From positions 1 to 49,900 of the forward strand of contig NZ_BAFS01000087.1 in the NCBI RefSeq assembly GCF_000308415.1: a stretch of DNA of 49,900 bases, given 5' to 3'. Made by a program: the position numbers and the translations under genes. The notes under the pieces were generated by a model, which worked only from the letters and a program-made list of their open reading frames with translations, did not search any database and was not told the origin of the DNA. Source of the stretch: Nocardia asiatica NBRC 100129 (GTDB taxonomy: Bacteria > Actinomycetota > Actinomycetes > Mycobacteriales > Mycobacteriaceae). Position 1 is the first letter of the stretch. The number at the start of each line of letters is the position of its first letter. This document shows positions 43,241-49,900 of this stretch, in pieces.

Positions 43241-45702
43241 TTCTTCGCCGGTTCCGCCGGGGGCTCGCCGGTCAGGTAATACGTCATGTCCCCGGGCCTC
43301 TGCGCCATGCGTGTGACAGTTTCGAAGGAATGCTCGTTCGCGTAGGAGTCGGTGAATGCCAGGAGGTTGCGGTCGCTCAAGAACTGGTTGAGCGTCGGCT
43401 GCAACGGGGTGCCGATGAAGGGGGCGACATCAAGTGGTTTTCCGTCGGACCCGACGAATTCCGGCGGCAGCTGTCCATTTGCGTGCAGTGTTGTGAACAG
43501 TTGCTGGATGATCTGGTGATTCGCTTCGGCGGTCGCGCGCGAAGGGTTCGGGTAGGTGGGATATTCCTTCTCCGGCTCGGGGTTGAACTTCTCCATGGCC
43601 GCGTTGTAACCCTCTTCTTTGGCGACTTCGAGCACTTGGTTGCCGATCACGCTGACCGGTGTCGCGCCGGGGATTTCCAGGTTGTCCAGGGTGAGCGATT
43701 TGACGATGTCGCCGACCTTTTGGCGCATCTCGTAAGTTTCCTGCTTGGCGTTGAAATCATCGTCGGCGTTCTTCTCCGTCTGGAAGGTGAGCGCGTTCAT
43801 CGACGCATTCGTGATACGCGCGTCCAGAGAAGGGAGTTCGGGCGCGTGGATGCTCAGCCACTTCTGCGGGTCGCCGTTGCCTTCGGTGATCGCCCGGTCC
43901 AGCATCTCGGCCTCGTGGGTCTGCCGGGCAAATTCCAGAGTGAACCGGCCTGTTTCGGATTGGCTGCCCAGGAACAGCAATCGGTCGGCGTGGGTCCTCT
44001 CGAAGGTGACATTGGCTTGCTCGCCTGGGGTCAGCGGATCGTCGTAGATCTTGGTTCTGTCCGCATCAGGGTTCAGATAGGTTTCCATATTGGTAGCCAG
44101 AACATGCGAAAGCCCGTCCGCCAGCTTGGGATTCGTTACGAACGCCTTGGCGTTGTCCTCGAAAACTGTGCCGTCTTCGCCGGCCTTCAGCTTCGGTCGC
44201 CCGGAGTCGTCGGTCTCTTCCGGCGCGAAGACGTTCGGCAGTTCCGCCAGCGCACGCTTGGCAAGTAGTCCTTCTTGCCCGGGCTCGTCGGTACCGTCGG
44301 CGATCCATTCGTACAGCCCCGCAGCGGTTTTGCCGTCGTCGTCCCACTCGTGGGAGAAGACGGTCGAGGTGAATTTCTGGGGGTCGAAGTTCTGCGGGTT
44401 GTACAGGTTGTCCGTGGCGCCGAAGGACAGGTCGCCGGGGATGTCCTGGCCGGTGCTCGGATCCTTGCCGGTCAGCAGGGCGTAGCTGGATTCGTTGTTG
44501 CGGGTGCTGGTCTCCAAGAACTGCCGGCTCGCTGCCTCGACCTTGTCCAGGTCACCCTTGTCGAAACCGGGCGGGTAGCCGTGCCAATCCTTCTCGCTTG
44601 CTTCGACGTACTCGGCGAGGCTGGCGCTCTGCCGCCCCAATTCGATGCCGAGGGTCTGGCCGGGCTCGTAGCCGGGGTTGGCTTGGGTCAGCAGTTCGGC
44701 GAATGCGGCCTGCTGCAGCATCTGGTCCTTGACGGGGCGTTGTCCGTCGATCACCGTGTCGTCGCGTTCTTCGTAGCGGCCGGACACCAGTTCACGGATT
44801 CCGGGCGGAAGGTCGGCGTAGGAGCCGCGCCGGGTGCCGGAGCCGATCTTCTCGTTCGACACGACCATGAGCGAGTTGGCCAGGTTGTCGCGCTTCATCG
44901 CCGCGACGGGATCGCCGGCCTGTTCCCGTTCGAGCAGTCGCTGGTTCAGCGCGAGGATGCCGTCCTTGCCCACTTCCTGGTACAGCGCTTTGTAATAGTC
45001 CTGCACGCTGGCCGGGACGGTGCTGACCTCCTCGCCCGCGGCCAGGCGGCGCAGTTCGTCCGGACTCAGCACGTGCTCGGGCATATCCGAGGCGATCGCG
45101 TCGATGGCCGCGGTGTCGCCGGTGCGCGCCGCGTCGGCGAGTGCCTTGCCGTCCTGCTTGCCGAACCGGGCTGCCTGTGTGTCGGCGTCGGCGACGTCGA
45201 GGCTGGAGCCGAGGAGGTCGCCGCCCGATCGGATCTCGAGCGCTTGATCGCCGATCTGCTTCGCCAGGTCCTCGACGGCGTCGCGGAACGGCGAGAACGC
45301 ACCGTTGATCGCGTCCTGATGGGTGCGGATCTCCTCCGGGTCGACGCCTTCTTTGTCGAGCACCTTCCAGGTGTCGTCCACCGTGAGCTGCGCGGCGCGC
45401 GCGTCGTTCAGCTTCGCCAGCAGGGTGTCCCGGAACCCGGCTACCGCGCCGACTCCGCGCGTCAGGATGTCGATCAGCTCATCGATCTCGTACCCGAGTT
45501 TCTTCCCCTGGTCGTGGTCCTGGCCGACGCGGTTGTAGGCGGCGTCGTAGGCGACGCCCTGCCAGTCGTGCCGGACCTCGTCGAAGTGTTTGCGGGCGCT
45601 GTCGAGCTGCTCTGCCAGCGTGGACCGGGATTCGGCGAGTTTGCCCGTCCATGCGTCGAGCGCCCCGAGGTCCCAGCGCTCGACTTCCCCGGGACTAAGC
45701 AC
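43237..45702 (-). CDS. Large TPR-repeat-region protein with N-terminal WXG-like domain
   Basis: 821-residue protein of the actinobacterial TPR-repeat-region type. The first 90 residues look like a WXG100 helical hairpin: Trp47-Gln-Gly49 in RHDWQGVAYD, then Tyr71...Glu75 in GYEIDELIDIL, agreeing with the WXG turn and YxxxE signal of type VII substrates. The remainder is helical and acidic (DGKALADAARTGDTAAIDAI, LSPDELRRLAAGEEVS, later NAKAFVTNPKLADGLSHVL) without an enzyme motif that I recognise. No signal peptide is present. GTG 45702 overlaps the upstream WXG-like stop by 8 bases, and its own stop overlaps the lipoprotein start. The second half is lower in GC. Confidence 0.8.
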   Translation of the reverse strand: MLSPGEVERWDLGALDAWTGKLAESRSTLAEQLDSARKHFDEVRHDWQGVAYDAAYNRVGQDHDQGKKLGYEIDELIDILTRGVGAVAGFRDTLLAKLNDARAAQLTVDDTWKVLDKEGVDPEEIRTHQDAINGAFSPFRDAVEDLAKQIGDQALEIRSGGDLLGSSLDVADADTQAARFGKQDGKALADAARTGDTAAIDAIASDMPEHVLSPDELRRLAAGEEVSTVPASVQDYYKALYQEVGKDGILALNQRLLEREQAGDPVAAMKRDNLANSLMVVSNEKIGSGTRRGSYADLPPGIRELVSGRYEERDDTVIDGQRPVKDQMLQQAAFAELLTQANPGYEPGQTLGIELGRQSASLAEYVEASEKDWHGYPPGFDKGDLDKVEAASRQFLETSTRNNESSYALLTGKDPSTGQDIPGDLSFGATDNLYNPQNFDPQKFTSTVFSHEWDDDGKTAAGLYEWIADGTDEPGQEGLLAKRALAELPNVFAPEETDDSGRPKLKAGEDGTVFEDNAKAFVTNPKLADGLSHVLATNMETYLNPDADRTKIYDDPLTPGEQANVTFERTHADRLLFLGSQSETGRFTLEFARQTHEAEMLDRAITEGNGDPQKWLSIHAPELPSLDARITNASMNALTFQTEKNADDDFNAKQETYEMRQKVGDIVKSLTLDNLEIPGATPVSVIGNQVLEVAKEEGYNAAMEKFNPEPEKEYPTYPNPSRATAEANHQIIQQLFTTLHANGQLPPEFVGSDGKPLDVAPFIGTPLQPTLNQFLSDRNLLAFTDSYANEHSFETVTRMAQRPGDMTYYLTGEPPAEPAKK

Positions 45703-45994
45703 GGTGCACGTCCATGGCGTGCATCATCTGGGCGAACTGCTGATCGCTGGTCTGCAGATTGCCCGCCGCGTCTTTGGACTTGTTCGCCACCTCGCGCAGC
45801 CGCTCGGCGACACGCAGATACGCGCCTTCGACGAACTCGGCGGCCAGTTCGATGGCTCGAGGGATATCCGACCCGGGCACCGCCGCGTGCAGCCCCGCCG
45901 CCGAGGTACGCACATCGATGCTGTCGATTGCGCCGCCCGCGGCCAGCAGTTTGTCTGCCAGAGCGCGGATCTGGTCCACATCGGCTTGTAGCAA
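45695..45994 (-). CDS. WXG100/EspC-like small helical protein
   Basis: 99-residue all-helical protein of WXG100/ESX-associated size: ALADKLLAAGGAIDSIDV, a short turn, then SDIPRAIELAAEFVEGAYLR and AERLREVANKSKDAAGNL. There is no W-x-G, as in EspC-like proteins, which also dimerise or accompany type VII substrates. The TTG at 45994 is used because GAGGAGGAGGGGG stands directly upstream and gives the family length; a GTG at 46096 would add 34 unrelated residues. It is the first gene of a tightly overlapping operon with the TPR-region protein, so a complex between them is likely. Confidence 0.75.
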   Translation of the reverse strand: MLQADVDQIRALADKLLAAGGAIDSIDVRTSAAGLHAAVPGSDIPRAIELAAEFVEGAYLRVAERLREVANKSKDAAGNLQTSDQQFAQMMHAMDVHRA

Positions 45995-46443
45995 CTCCGC
46001 CCCCTCCTCCTCGCAACTGGCGACGAATTTAGCATGCTGAACGGCCGGTCGTTCGCGCCGATGACCGTCGTCGAACGCGGCTGTATACGCGGACACGGCC
46101 GCTTGCGAACGGCCTCGGCCAGCCGGGCACGGTCAGCGGCAGCGGAAGGGCGGAGGAGTCGTTCGGTCCCGAGAACTGGTTCGAAGCATGTTGATTCGGG
46201 CGATCGAACACGGGACGACGCCCGAGCGTTAGCGGGATCTGTATGCCGATCAGCCGCAGAATTTTCCGTATCGCCGCGCTGCTGTCCGGTGCTGTGCCGT
46301 TCGTACAGAGAGAACTCGGGTGGCCGCGTCGCCACACCCACATGCCCTGTTTCGCGTCGATCGCACGGTGATTGATGCGCGCGACCGATTTGTCGCGATT
46401 AGGATGTGAGCGCTCGCGCGCGGTACTCGGGGAGGCGGGTTCG
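45995..46443. other. Divergent intergenic region, type VII-like operon / metallopeptidase
   Basis: 449 bp with no convincing gene; the open frames on both strands are Arg/Ser-rich shadows. It must carry promoters for the leftward WXG-like operon and for the rightward metallopeptidase. On the right side TAGGAT (46400-46405) is a possible -10. Just before it CGCGAC-n6-GTCGCG (46380-46397) is a perfect 6-bp inverted repeat that could bind a regulator. Confidence 0.35.
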
Positions 46444-47883
46444 ATGGCGAAGAACAAGCGATTCGGTCTGGTGGCGGTACTCGCGGTGGTGGCGACCGTG
46501 CTGGCCGCGTGTGCGCAGGCAGCGGACGACCATGCTGCGCAGCAGGTCTCGCCGCCTGCCGACACCTGGGAGCTGGCCGGGTCGATGACGGCTACCGGCC
46601 CGAACGGCCCGCGCAAGGGTGTGCCGGACGCGCCGCTCACGGCGGACAACGGTGACGGCGGCGCGATCGACAAGCTGGCCCTCAATGCGGTCGCCGACGT
46701 CCAGGACTTCTGGACCGCCGAGTACGCGACATACTTTCCCGGCACTTTCAAGCCGGTGACCAGGTATATCTCCTGGGATGCCGAAGCGGCCAAGGCGCAA
46801 TCGGTCAAATTCTGCAGGTCCGACACTTACCAGGTGGTGAACGCCGCCTACTGCGGCGGCGACCACACCATCGGCTGGGATCGCGGTGTGCTGCTGCCGA
46901 AACTGGTACAGAAGTACGGCGAGATGGCGGTGGTGATGGTGCTGGCCCACGAGTATGGGCACGCCATCCAGGGGCAGGCCGAGCTGGCGGGGCTCCTGAC
47001 GCCGCCGCTCGTGCAGGAACAGCAGGCCGACTGCCTCGCCGGAGTCTTCCTGCGCCATGTGGCCGAGGGGAATTCGGCGCATTTCACGCTCAACACCACC
47101 GACGGCGTCAACGCCGTGCTCGGCGCCACGGTGGCCGTCCGGGACCGGGATCCGAACGATCCGGAAAGCGTGCACGGCTCGGCCTTCGAGCGGGTGACCG
47201 CGGTGCAAATCGGATACACCGACGGTGCGGACGGGTGCAAGAAGATCACCAGGAAGGAGATCGCCCAGCGGCGCGGCAATCTGCCCACCACCTTCGAACC
47301 CGGTGAGGAGCAGGCGCAGCTGCCGGTGGATGCCGGCGCGCTGACCAGCCTGAGCAAGGCGCTCGCCGAGATCTTCCCGCTCGCGCGGCCGCCGCAGTTC
47401 GACTATTCCGGGGTCGGCCGCAGCTGCGCGGAAGTCACCGTCACCCGGCCGGTGTCGTACTGCCCGAGCGCGAACCGGATCGGCACCGATGTCGCTGCCC
47501 TGGCCCGCCGTGGCGGGCCGATGGCGGGCGAGGACCCGCTCTCGGCCGTCGTGGACGGCGACTACAACGCGTTCGTCGTCTTCGTGTCGCGGTACGTGCT
47601 CGCCGTGCAGCAGGATCGCAAGCTGTCGCTGACCGGCGCCGAGACGGCGGGCTTGCGCACCGCATGCCTCAGCGGCGCGGTGACCACGAAGCTGAGCGAG
47701 CCGGGCAGCGACCCGCACTTGTCCGCGGGTGACCTGGACGAAGCGGTCTCCGGCCTGCTCGCCGACGGGCTGGCGGCCGCGGACGTGAACGGCAAGGTCG
47801 TGCCGAGCGGCTATCAGCGGTTGGAGGCGTTCCGCACCGGCGTCCTGGACGGCGAGAGCGCGTGCCTGGCCAAGTTCCGGTAG
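46444..47883 (+). CDS. Putative neutral zinc metallopeptidase lipoprotein
   Basis: 479-residue exported protein of the YpfJ-type putative neutral zinc metallopeptidase family. The signal peptide ends in LAAC (Cys23), so a lipid anchor is expected. The zinc motif is HEYGH (His169-His173) in LAHEYGHAIQGQAELAG, and QEQQADCLAGVF supplies the later acidic residue expected of this zincin type. The first part (VADVQDFWTAEYATYFPGTF) and GCKKITRKEIAQ are also typical. The C-terminal 170 residues are less conserved, with several cysteines. ATG 46444 opens the signal sequence. The protein target is unknown. Confidence 0.9.
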   Translation: MAKNKRFGLVAVLAVVATVLAACAQAADDHAAQQVSPPADTWELAGSMTATGPNGPRKGVPDAPLTADNGDGGAIDKLALNAVADVQDFWTAEYATYFPGTFKPVTRYISWDAEAAKAQSVKFCRSDTYQVVNAAYCGGDHTIGWDRGVLLPKLVQKYGEMAVVMVLAHEYGHAIQGQAELAGLLTPPLVQEQQADCLAGVFLRHVAEGNSAHFTLNTTDGVNAVLGATVAVRDRDPNDPESVHGSAFERVTAVQIGYTDGADGCKKITRKEIAQRRGNLPTTFEPGEEQAQLPVDAGALTSLSKALAEIFPLARPPQFDYSGVGRSCAEVTVTRPVSYCPSANRIGTDVAALARRGGPMAGEDPLSAVVDGDYNAFVVFVSRYVLAVQQDRKLSLTGAETAGLRTACLSGAVTTKLSEPGSDPHLSAGDLDEAVSGLLADGLAAADVNGKVVPSGYQRLEAFRTGVLDGESACLAKFR

Positions 47884-47889
47884 TCGCCG

Positions 47890-48342
47890 CTACACCGGCA
47901 GCGACCGCAACGAGCTGAGCGTGCTCGCCAGCGCACGAGCCGCTTCGGCGCCCTTGGTGACGAAGTGCTCGGTGAAGTAGGTGACGTGCTCGCTGTGCTC
48001 GTGGAAGTGGTGCGGGGTGAGCACGACCGAGAACACCGGCACGTCGGTGTCCAACTGGACCCGCATCAGCCCATCGATCACCGCCGAGGCCACGAAGTCG
48101 TGCCGGTAGATGCCGCCGTCCACCACCAAGGCCGACGCCACGATCGCCGCGTACCGGCCGGAGTGGGCCAGGCGCTTGGCGTGCAGCGGGATCTCGAAGG
48201 CGCCCGGCACCTCGTAGACGTCGATGGTGGCGGGATCGAAGCCGAGGTCGGCGTATTCGGTGCGGAAACCCTCGTACGCCTTGCCGACGATCGAACTGTG
48301 CCAGCTGGCACGGATGAAGGCGATGGATCCGGTATTGCTCAT
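47890..48342 (-). CDS. ribH: 6,7-dimethyl-8-ribityllumazine synthase
   Basis: Lumazine synthase, the penultimate step of riboflavin synthesis: condenses the aminopyrimidine with dihydroxybutanone phosphate. 150 residues from ATG 48342. FIRASWHSSIV and VPGAFEIPLHAKRLA form the substrate pocket, and GGIYRHDFVASAVIDGLMRV carries the catalytic histidine. The wording around IYRHDFVA and the motif SVVLTPHHFHE resemble the RibH2 type known from Brucella and Mesorhizobium rather than the operonic RibH. No other rib gene is nearby. It follows the lipase-like gene by 9 bp, so it probably ends an operon. Confidence 0.93.
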   Translation of the reverse strand: MSNTGSIAFIRASWHSSIVGKAYEGFRTEYADLGFDPATIDVYEVPGAFEIPLHAKRLAHSGRYAAIVASALVVDGGIYRHDFVASAVIDGLMRVQLDTDVPVFSVVLTPHHFHEHSEHVTYFTEHFVTKGAEAARALASTLSSLRSLPV

Positions 48343-48351
48343 GCCGGGATA

Positions 48352-49239
48352 CTACGGTCCGGTCAGGTGCGCTTCCAGCCAGCCGACGACATCGTCGAGC
48401 ACTTTCTGCTGCTCGGGCTCGTTGAACACCTCGTGGTAAAGGCCCTCGTAGCGGATCACCGTCAAGTCCTTCGACCCGGCGCCGCGCTCGATGATATCGG
48501 AGCTGGACGGCGCGGCGATCGAGTCGGCGGTGCCGTGCAGCACCAGCAGCGGCACGGTGAGCCGCGCCAGCCGCTGCTTGACCGTGTCGGTCGCGCTCAG
48601 CATCTCGGCGCCGGTGCGGGCGGGCAGCATGCCCCGGTAGACCAGCGGATCGTTGTCGTAGGCCGCGACCACCGCGGGGTCGCGGCTGATCTGCGACGAA
48701 TCGAGTTTCAGCACACCGAGATTCGGGGTGAACCTGCTCAACACCGGCGCGAGCATGCGCTGCACCGGATTGCCCACCGGGATGTCCAGCGGCGGGGCGG
48801 ACAGCACGATGCCCGCGACCTCGATCGGCGCGCGAGTGGCCAGGTACAGGGTGATCAGGCTGCCCATCGAATGCGCGACCACGAAGCGCGGCACGCCCGG
48901 CTGCTCCCGGCCCGCGATGGTCAGCATGGCGGCGACGTTGTCGGCGGCGCCATCCATGGAGCCGATATTGGCCTTACCGCCCGCGGACTTGCCGTGCCCG
49001 ATGTGGTCGAGCGCGTAGACCGCGAAACCGGCGGCGACCAGGCGCTTCCCCACGTGGGTGTAGCGGCCGGAATGCTCGGCCACGCCGTGGACCAGGACGA
49101 TCACCCCCCGCGCCGCGCCTTCGGGCAGCCACGCGCGCCAGGCCACCCCGCTGCCGATGCCGTCGAACTCGCCGGACTCGGTGCGGATCGCGGGCGGCTC
49201 GGCGGGCGTGGCCTCGCCCGCCGTCGGCTCGGTCGTCAT
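48352..49239 (-). CDS. Monoacylglycerol lipase-like alpha/beta hydrolase
   Basis: 295-residue serine hydrolase resembling bacterial monoacylglycerol lipases: oxyanion motif LVHGVAEHSGRYTHV, nucleophile in VVAHSMGSLITLY, acid in LHGTADSIAAPSS and histidine in YEGLYHEVFNEP, with a cap region containing SAPPLDIP. It would release fatty acid from monoacylglycerols, intracellular or envelope-associated. ATG 49239 (MTTEPTAGEA) overlaps the stop of the upstream M20 gene by four bases (ATGA), and ribH follows after 9 bp, so three genes are probably co-transcribed. Confidence 0.92.
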   Translation of the reverse strand: MTTEPTAGEATPAEPPAIRTESGEFDGIGSGVAWRAWLPEGAARGVIVLVHGVAEHSGRYTHVGKRLVAAGFAVYALDHIGHGKSAGGKANIGSMDGAADNVAAMLTIAGREQPGVPRFVVAHSMGSLITLYLATRAPIEVAGIVLSAPPLDIPVGNPVQRMLAPVLSRFTPNLGVLKLDSSQISRDPAVVAAYDNDPLVYRGMLPARTGAEMLSATDTVKQRLARLTVPLLVLHGTADSIAAPSSSDIIERGAGSKDLTVIRYEGLYHEVFNEPEQQKVLDDVVGWLEAHLTGP

Positions 49240-49900
49240 GCCTCGGCTCCTGCCGTCGATGGCGCGCCGACCGTCGCGAAATGCTCGATCAGCCGCCGGT
49301 TGAACTCGATGAGTCGAGCGTAGTTGACCCGGGAGAGGCGTTCGTCGGTTCCGTGGATCGAGGCCAGGTCGCGCTGGTCCAGCACGATCGGCGCGAAGTT
49401 GCACCGGGTGCCCGCCAGGTCGTCGTAGTGTCTGGAATCGGTCGCGCCGGGCACGATGCCGGTGGTCACCGCGATACCGGGGACGACGGCGCGGGCCAGC
49501 CCGGCGATCAGCTCGAAGCCGGGGCCGGGGCCGGTGATCCGTGACGGCTCCGACGACATGCCGATCAGTTCGAATTCGATTGCCTTGTCGCGCACCACTT
49601 TCCGGCAGTGCTCCAGCACCGAGGAGACCGAGTCGCCGGGCAGGATGCGGAAGTTCACCATCGCCTCGGCCCGCTGGGGCAGCACGTTCGCCCGGACTCC
49701 GCCGCGGATGACGGTCGGCGCGGTGGTGGTGCGGACCATGGCCTCGGTCTGCGGCTGGGCCGCCATCACGCGGGTGATCGCCGGTCCCGCGATGCTCGCG
49801 AGCGCCAGCAGCCGCCGCCGCGGCCCCGGCATCACATGGCGCAGCCTGGCCAGCATGTCCGCGATCACGGGGGTCAGCCGCAGTGGCATCGGATGGTCCT
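49236..49900 (-). CDS. M20 family metallopeptidase (5' partial)
   Basis: C-terminal part of an M20/M25/M40 zinc peptidase or amidohydrolase (carboxypeptidase, ArgE/DapE-like). The frame is open to the right edge, so the N-terminus, with the first zinc ligands, lies outside the window. Visible are the dimerisation domain (RTTTAPTVIRGGVRANVLPQ, EAMVNFRILPGDS), the catalytic-domain return (PGATDSRHYDDLAG, with metal-site residues) and the late IHGTDERLSRVNY with the final zinc histidine. The long VANxxP-type wording resembles peptidases of the carboxypeptidase PM20D1/Cps1 branch. It is coupled to the lipase-like gene by an ATGA overlap. Confidence 0.9.
   Translation of the reverse strand, partial: DHPMPLRLTPVIADMLARLRHVMPGPRRRLLALASIAGPAITRVMAAQPQTEAMVRTTTAPTVIRGGVRANVLPQRAEAMVNFRILPGDSVSSVLEHCRKVVRDKAIEFELIGMSSEPSRITGPGPGFELIAGLARAVVPGIAVTTGIVPGATDSRHYDDLAGTRCNFAPIVLDQRDLASIHGTDERLSRVNYARLIEFNRRLIEHFATVGAPSTAGAEA

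Noticed and set aside
45995..46375. 113-residue plus-strand frame in the divergent spacer (46034-46375)
   Set aside because: Arg/Ser-rich, no start signal and no family; treated as noncoding.
46029..46826. 265-residue minus-strand frame over the start of the metallopeptidase gene
   Set aside because: Its Ser/Ala/Arg-rich composition shows no motif, and it overlaps the signal peptide and conserved N-terminal domain of the real gene.

Overview
The window is high-GC actinobacterial DNA, most likely from a mycolic-acid-containing actinomycete (Nocardia or a close relative). The evidence is the gene content and order: ald, cobD, SURF1, ptpA, cobC, a Nif3-family gene, a zinc-ribbon gene and rnhA-phosphatase on one side, and panB, a Hip1-like protease, a GlnA2-type glutamine synthetase and glnE on the other. 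From memory, this is the content of the Mycobacterium tuberculosis Rv2220-Rv2236 neighbourhood. Here the two conserved blocks are separated by about 21 kb of accessory DNA.

Layout. (1) 1-2.8 kb: end of a metallo-beta-lactamase-fold gene, alanine dehydrogenase and a convergent ECF41-type (SigJ-like) sigma factor. (2) 3-10.7 kb: cobD, the ptpA-SURF1 pair, cobC, Nif3-like, a membrane protein, a zinc-ribbon coiled-coil protein and the RNase H/phosphatase fusion. (3) 10.7-20.9 kb: a biosynthetic cassette of two large genes. The first encodes a flavin monooxygenase fused to a condensation/PapA-like acyltransferase domain. The second encodes a 2412-residue dimodular NRPS (C-A-T-C-A-T-TE). Its first adenylation domain carries the exact serine code; its second carries a proline-like code. 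(4) 20.9-24.9 kb: MmyB-type regulator, small membrane protein, two GNATs, a protein with 72-bp tandem repeats, and a SpoU methyltransferase. (5) 25-31.5 kb: an alpha/beta hydrolase, the RNase P RNA (rnpB), small secreted proteins, an RNB ribonuclease, a proline iminopeptidase-CHAD fusion and a lipoprotein. (6) 31.8-39 kb: panB, Hip1-like, glnA2, glnE. (7) 39-42.7 kb: an HxlR regulator with a divergent two-gene operon, an HPr-like protein, an endonuclease/exonuclease/phosphatase protein and an unknown. (8) 42.7-46 kb: a three-gene operon that looks related to type VII secretion (WXG-like, a large TPR-region protein with WXG and YxxxE motifs, a DUF3558-like lipoprotein), part of it visibly lower in GC. 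(9) 46.4-49.9 kb: a zinc metallopeptidase lipoprotein, ribH, a monoacylglycerol-lipase-like hydrolase and the end of an M20 peptidase.

The most interesting system is the NRPS cassette. The combination of acyl-starting C domain, Ser module, Pro-like module, thioesterase and one flavin monooxygenase is the recipe of the pyrrolizidine/bicyclic carbamate pathways (pxaAB, lgn and bra types). In those pathways an acyl-Ser-Pro dipeptide is released and remodelled by a Baeyer-Villiger-type flavoenzyme. Here the flavoenzyme is fused to a condensation-like domain whose second motif histidine is tyrosine, an architecture I do not know from those systems.

No tRNA, rRNA operon, insertion sequence, prophage gene or CRISPR array was seen.
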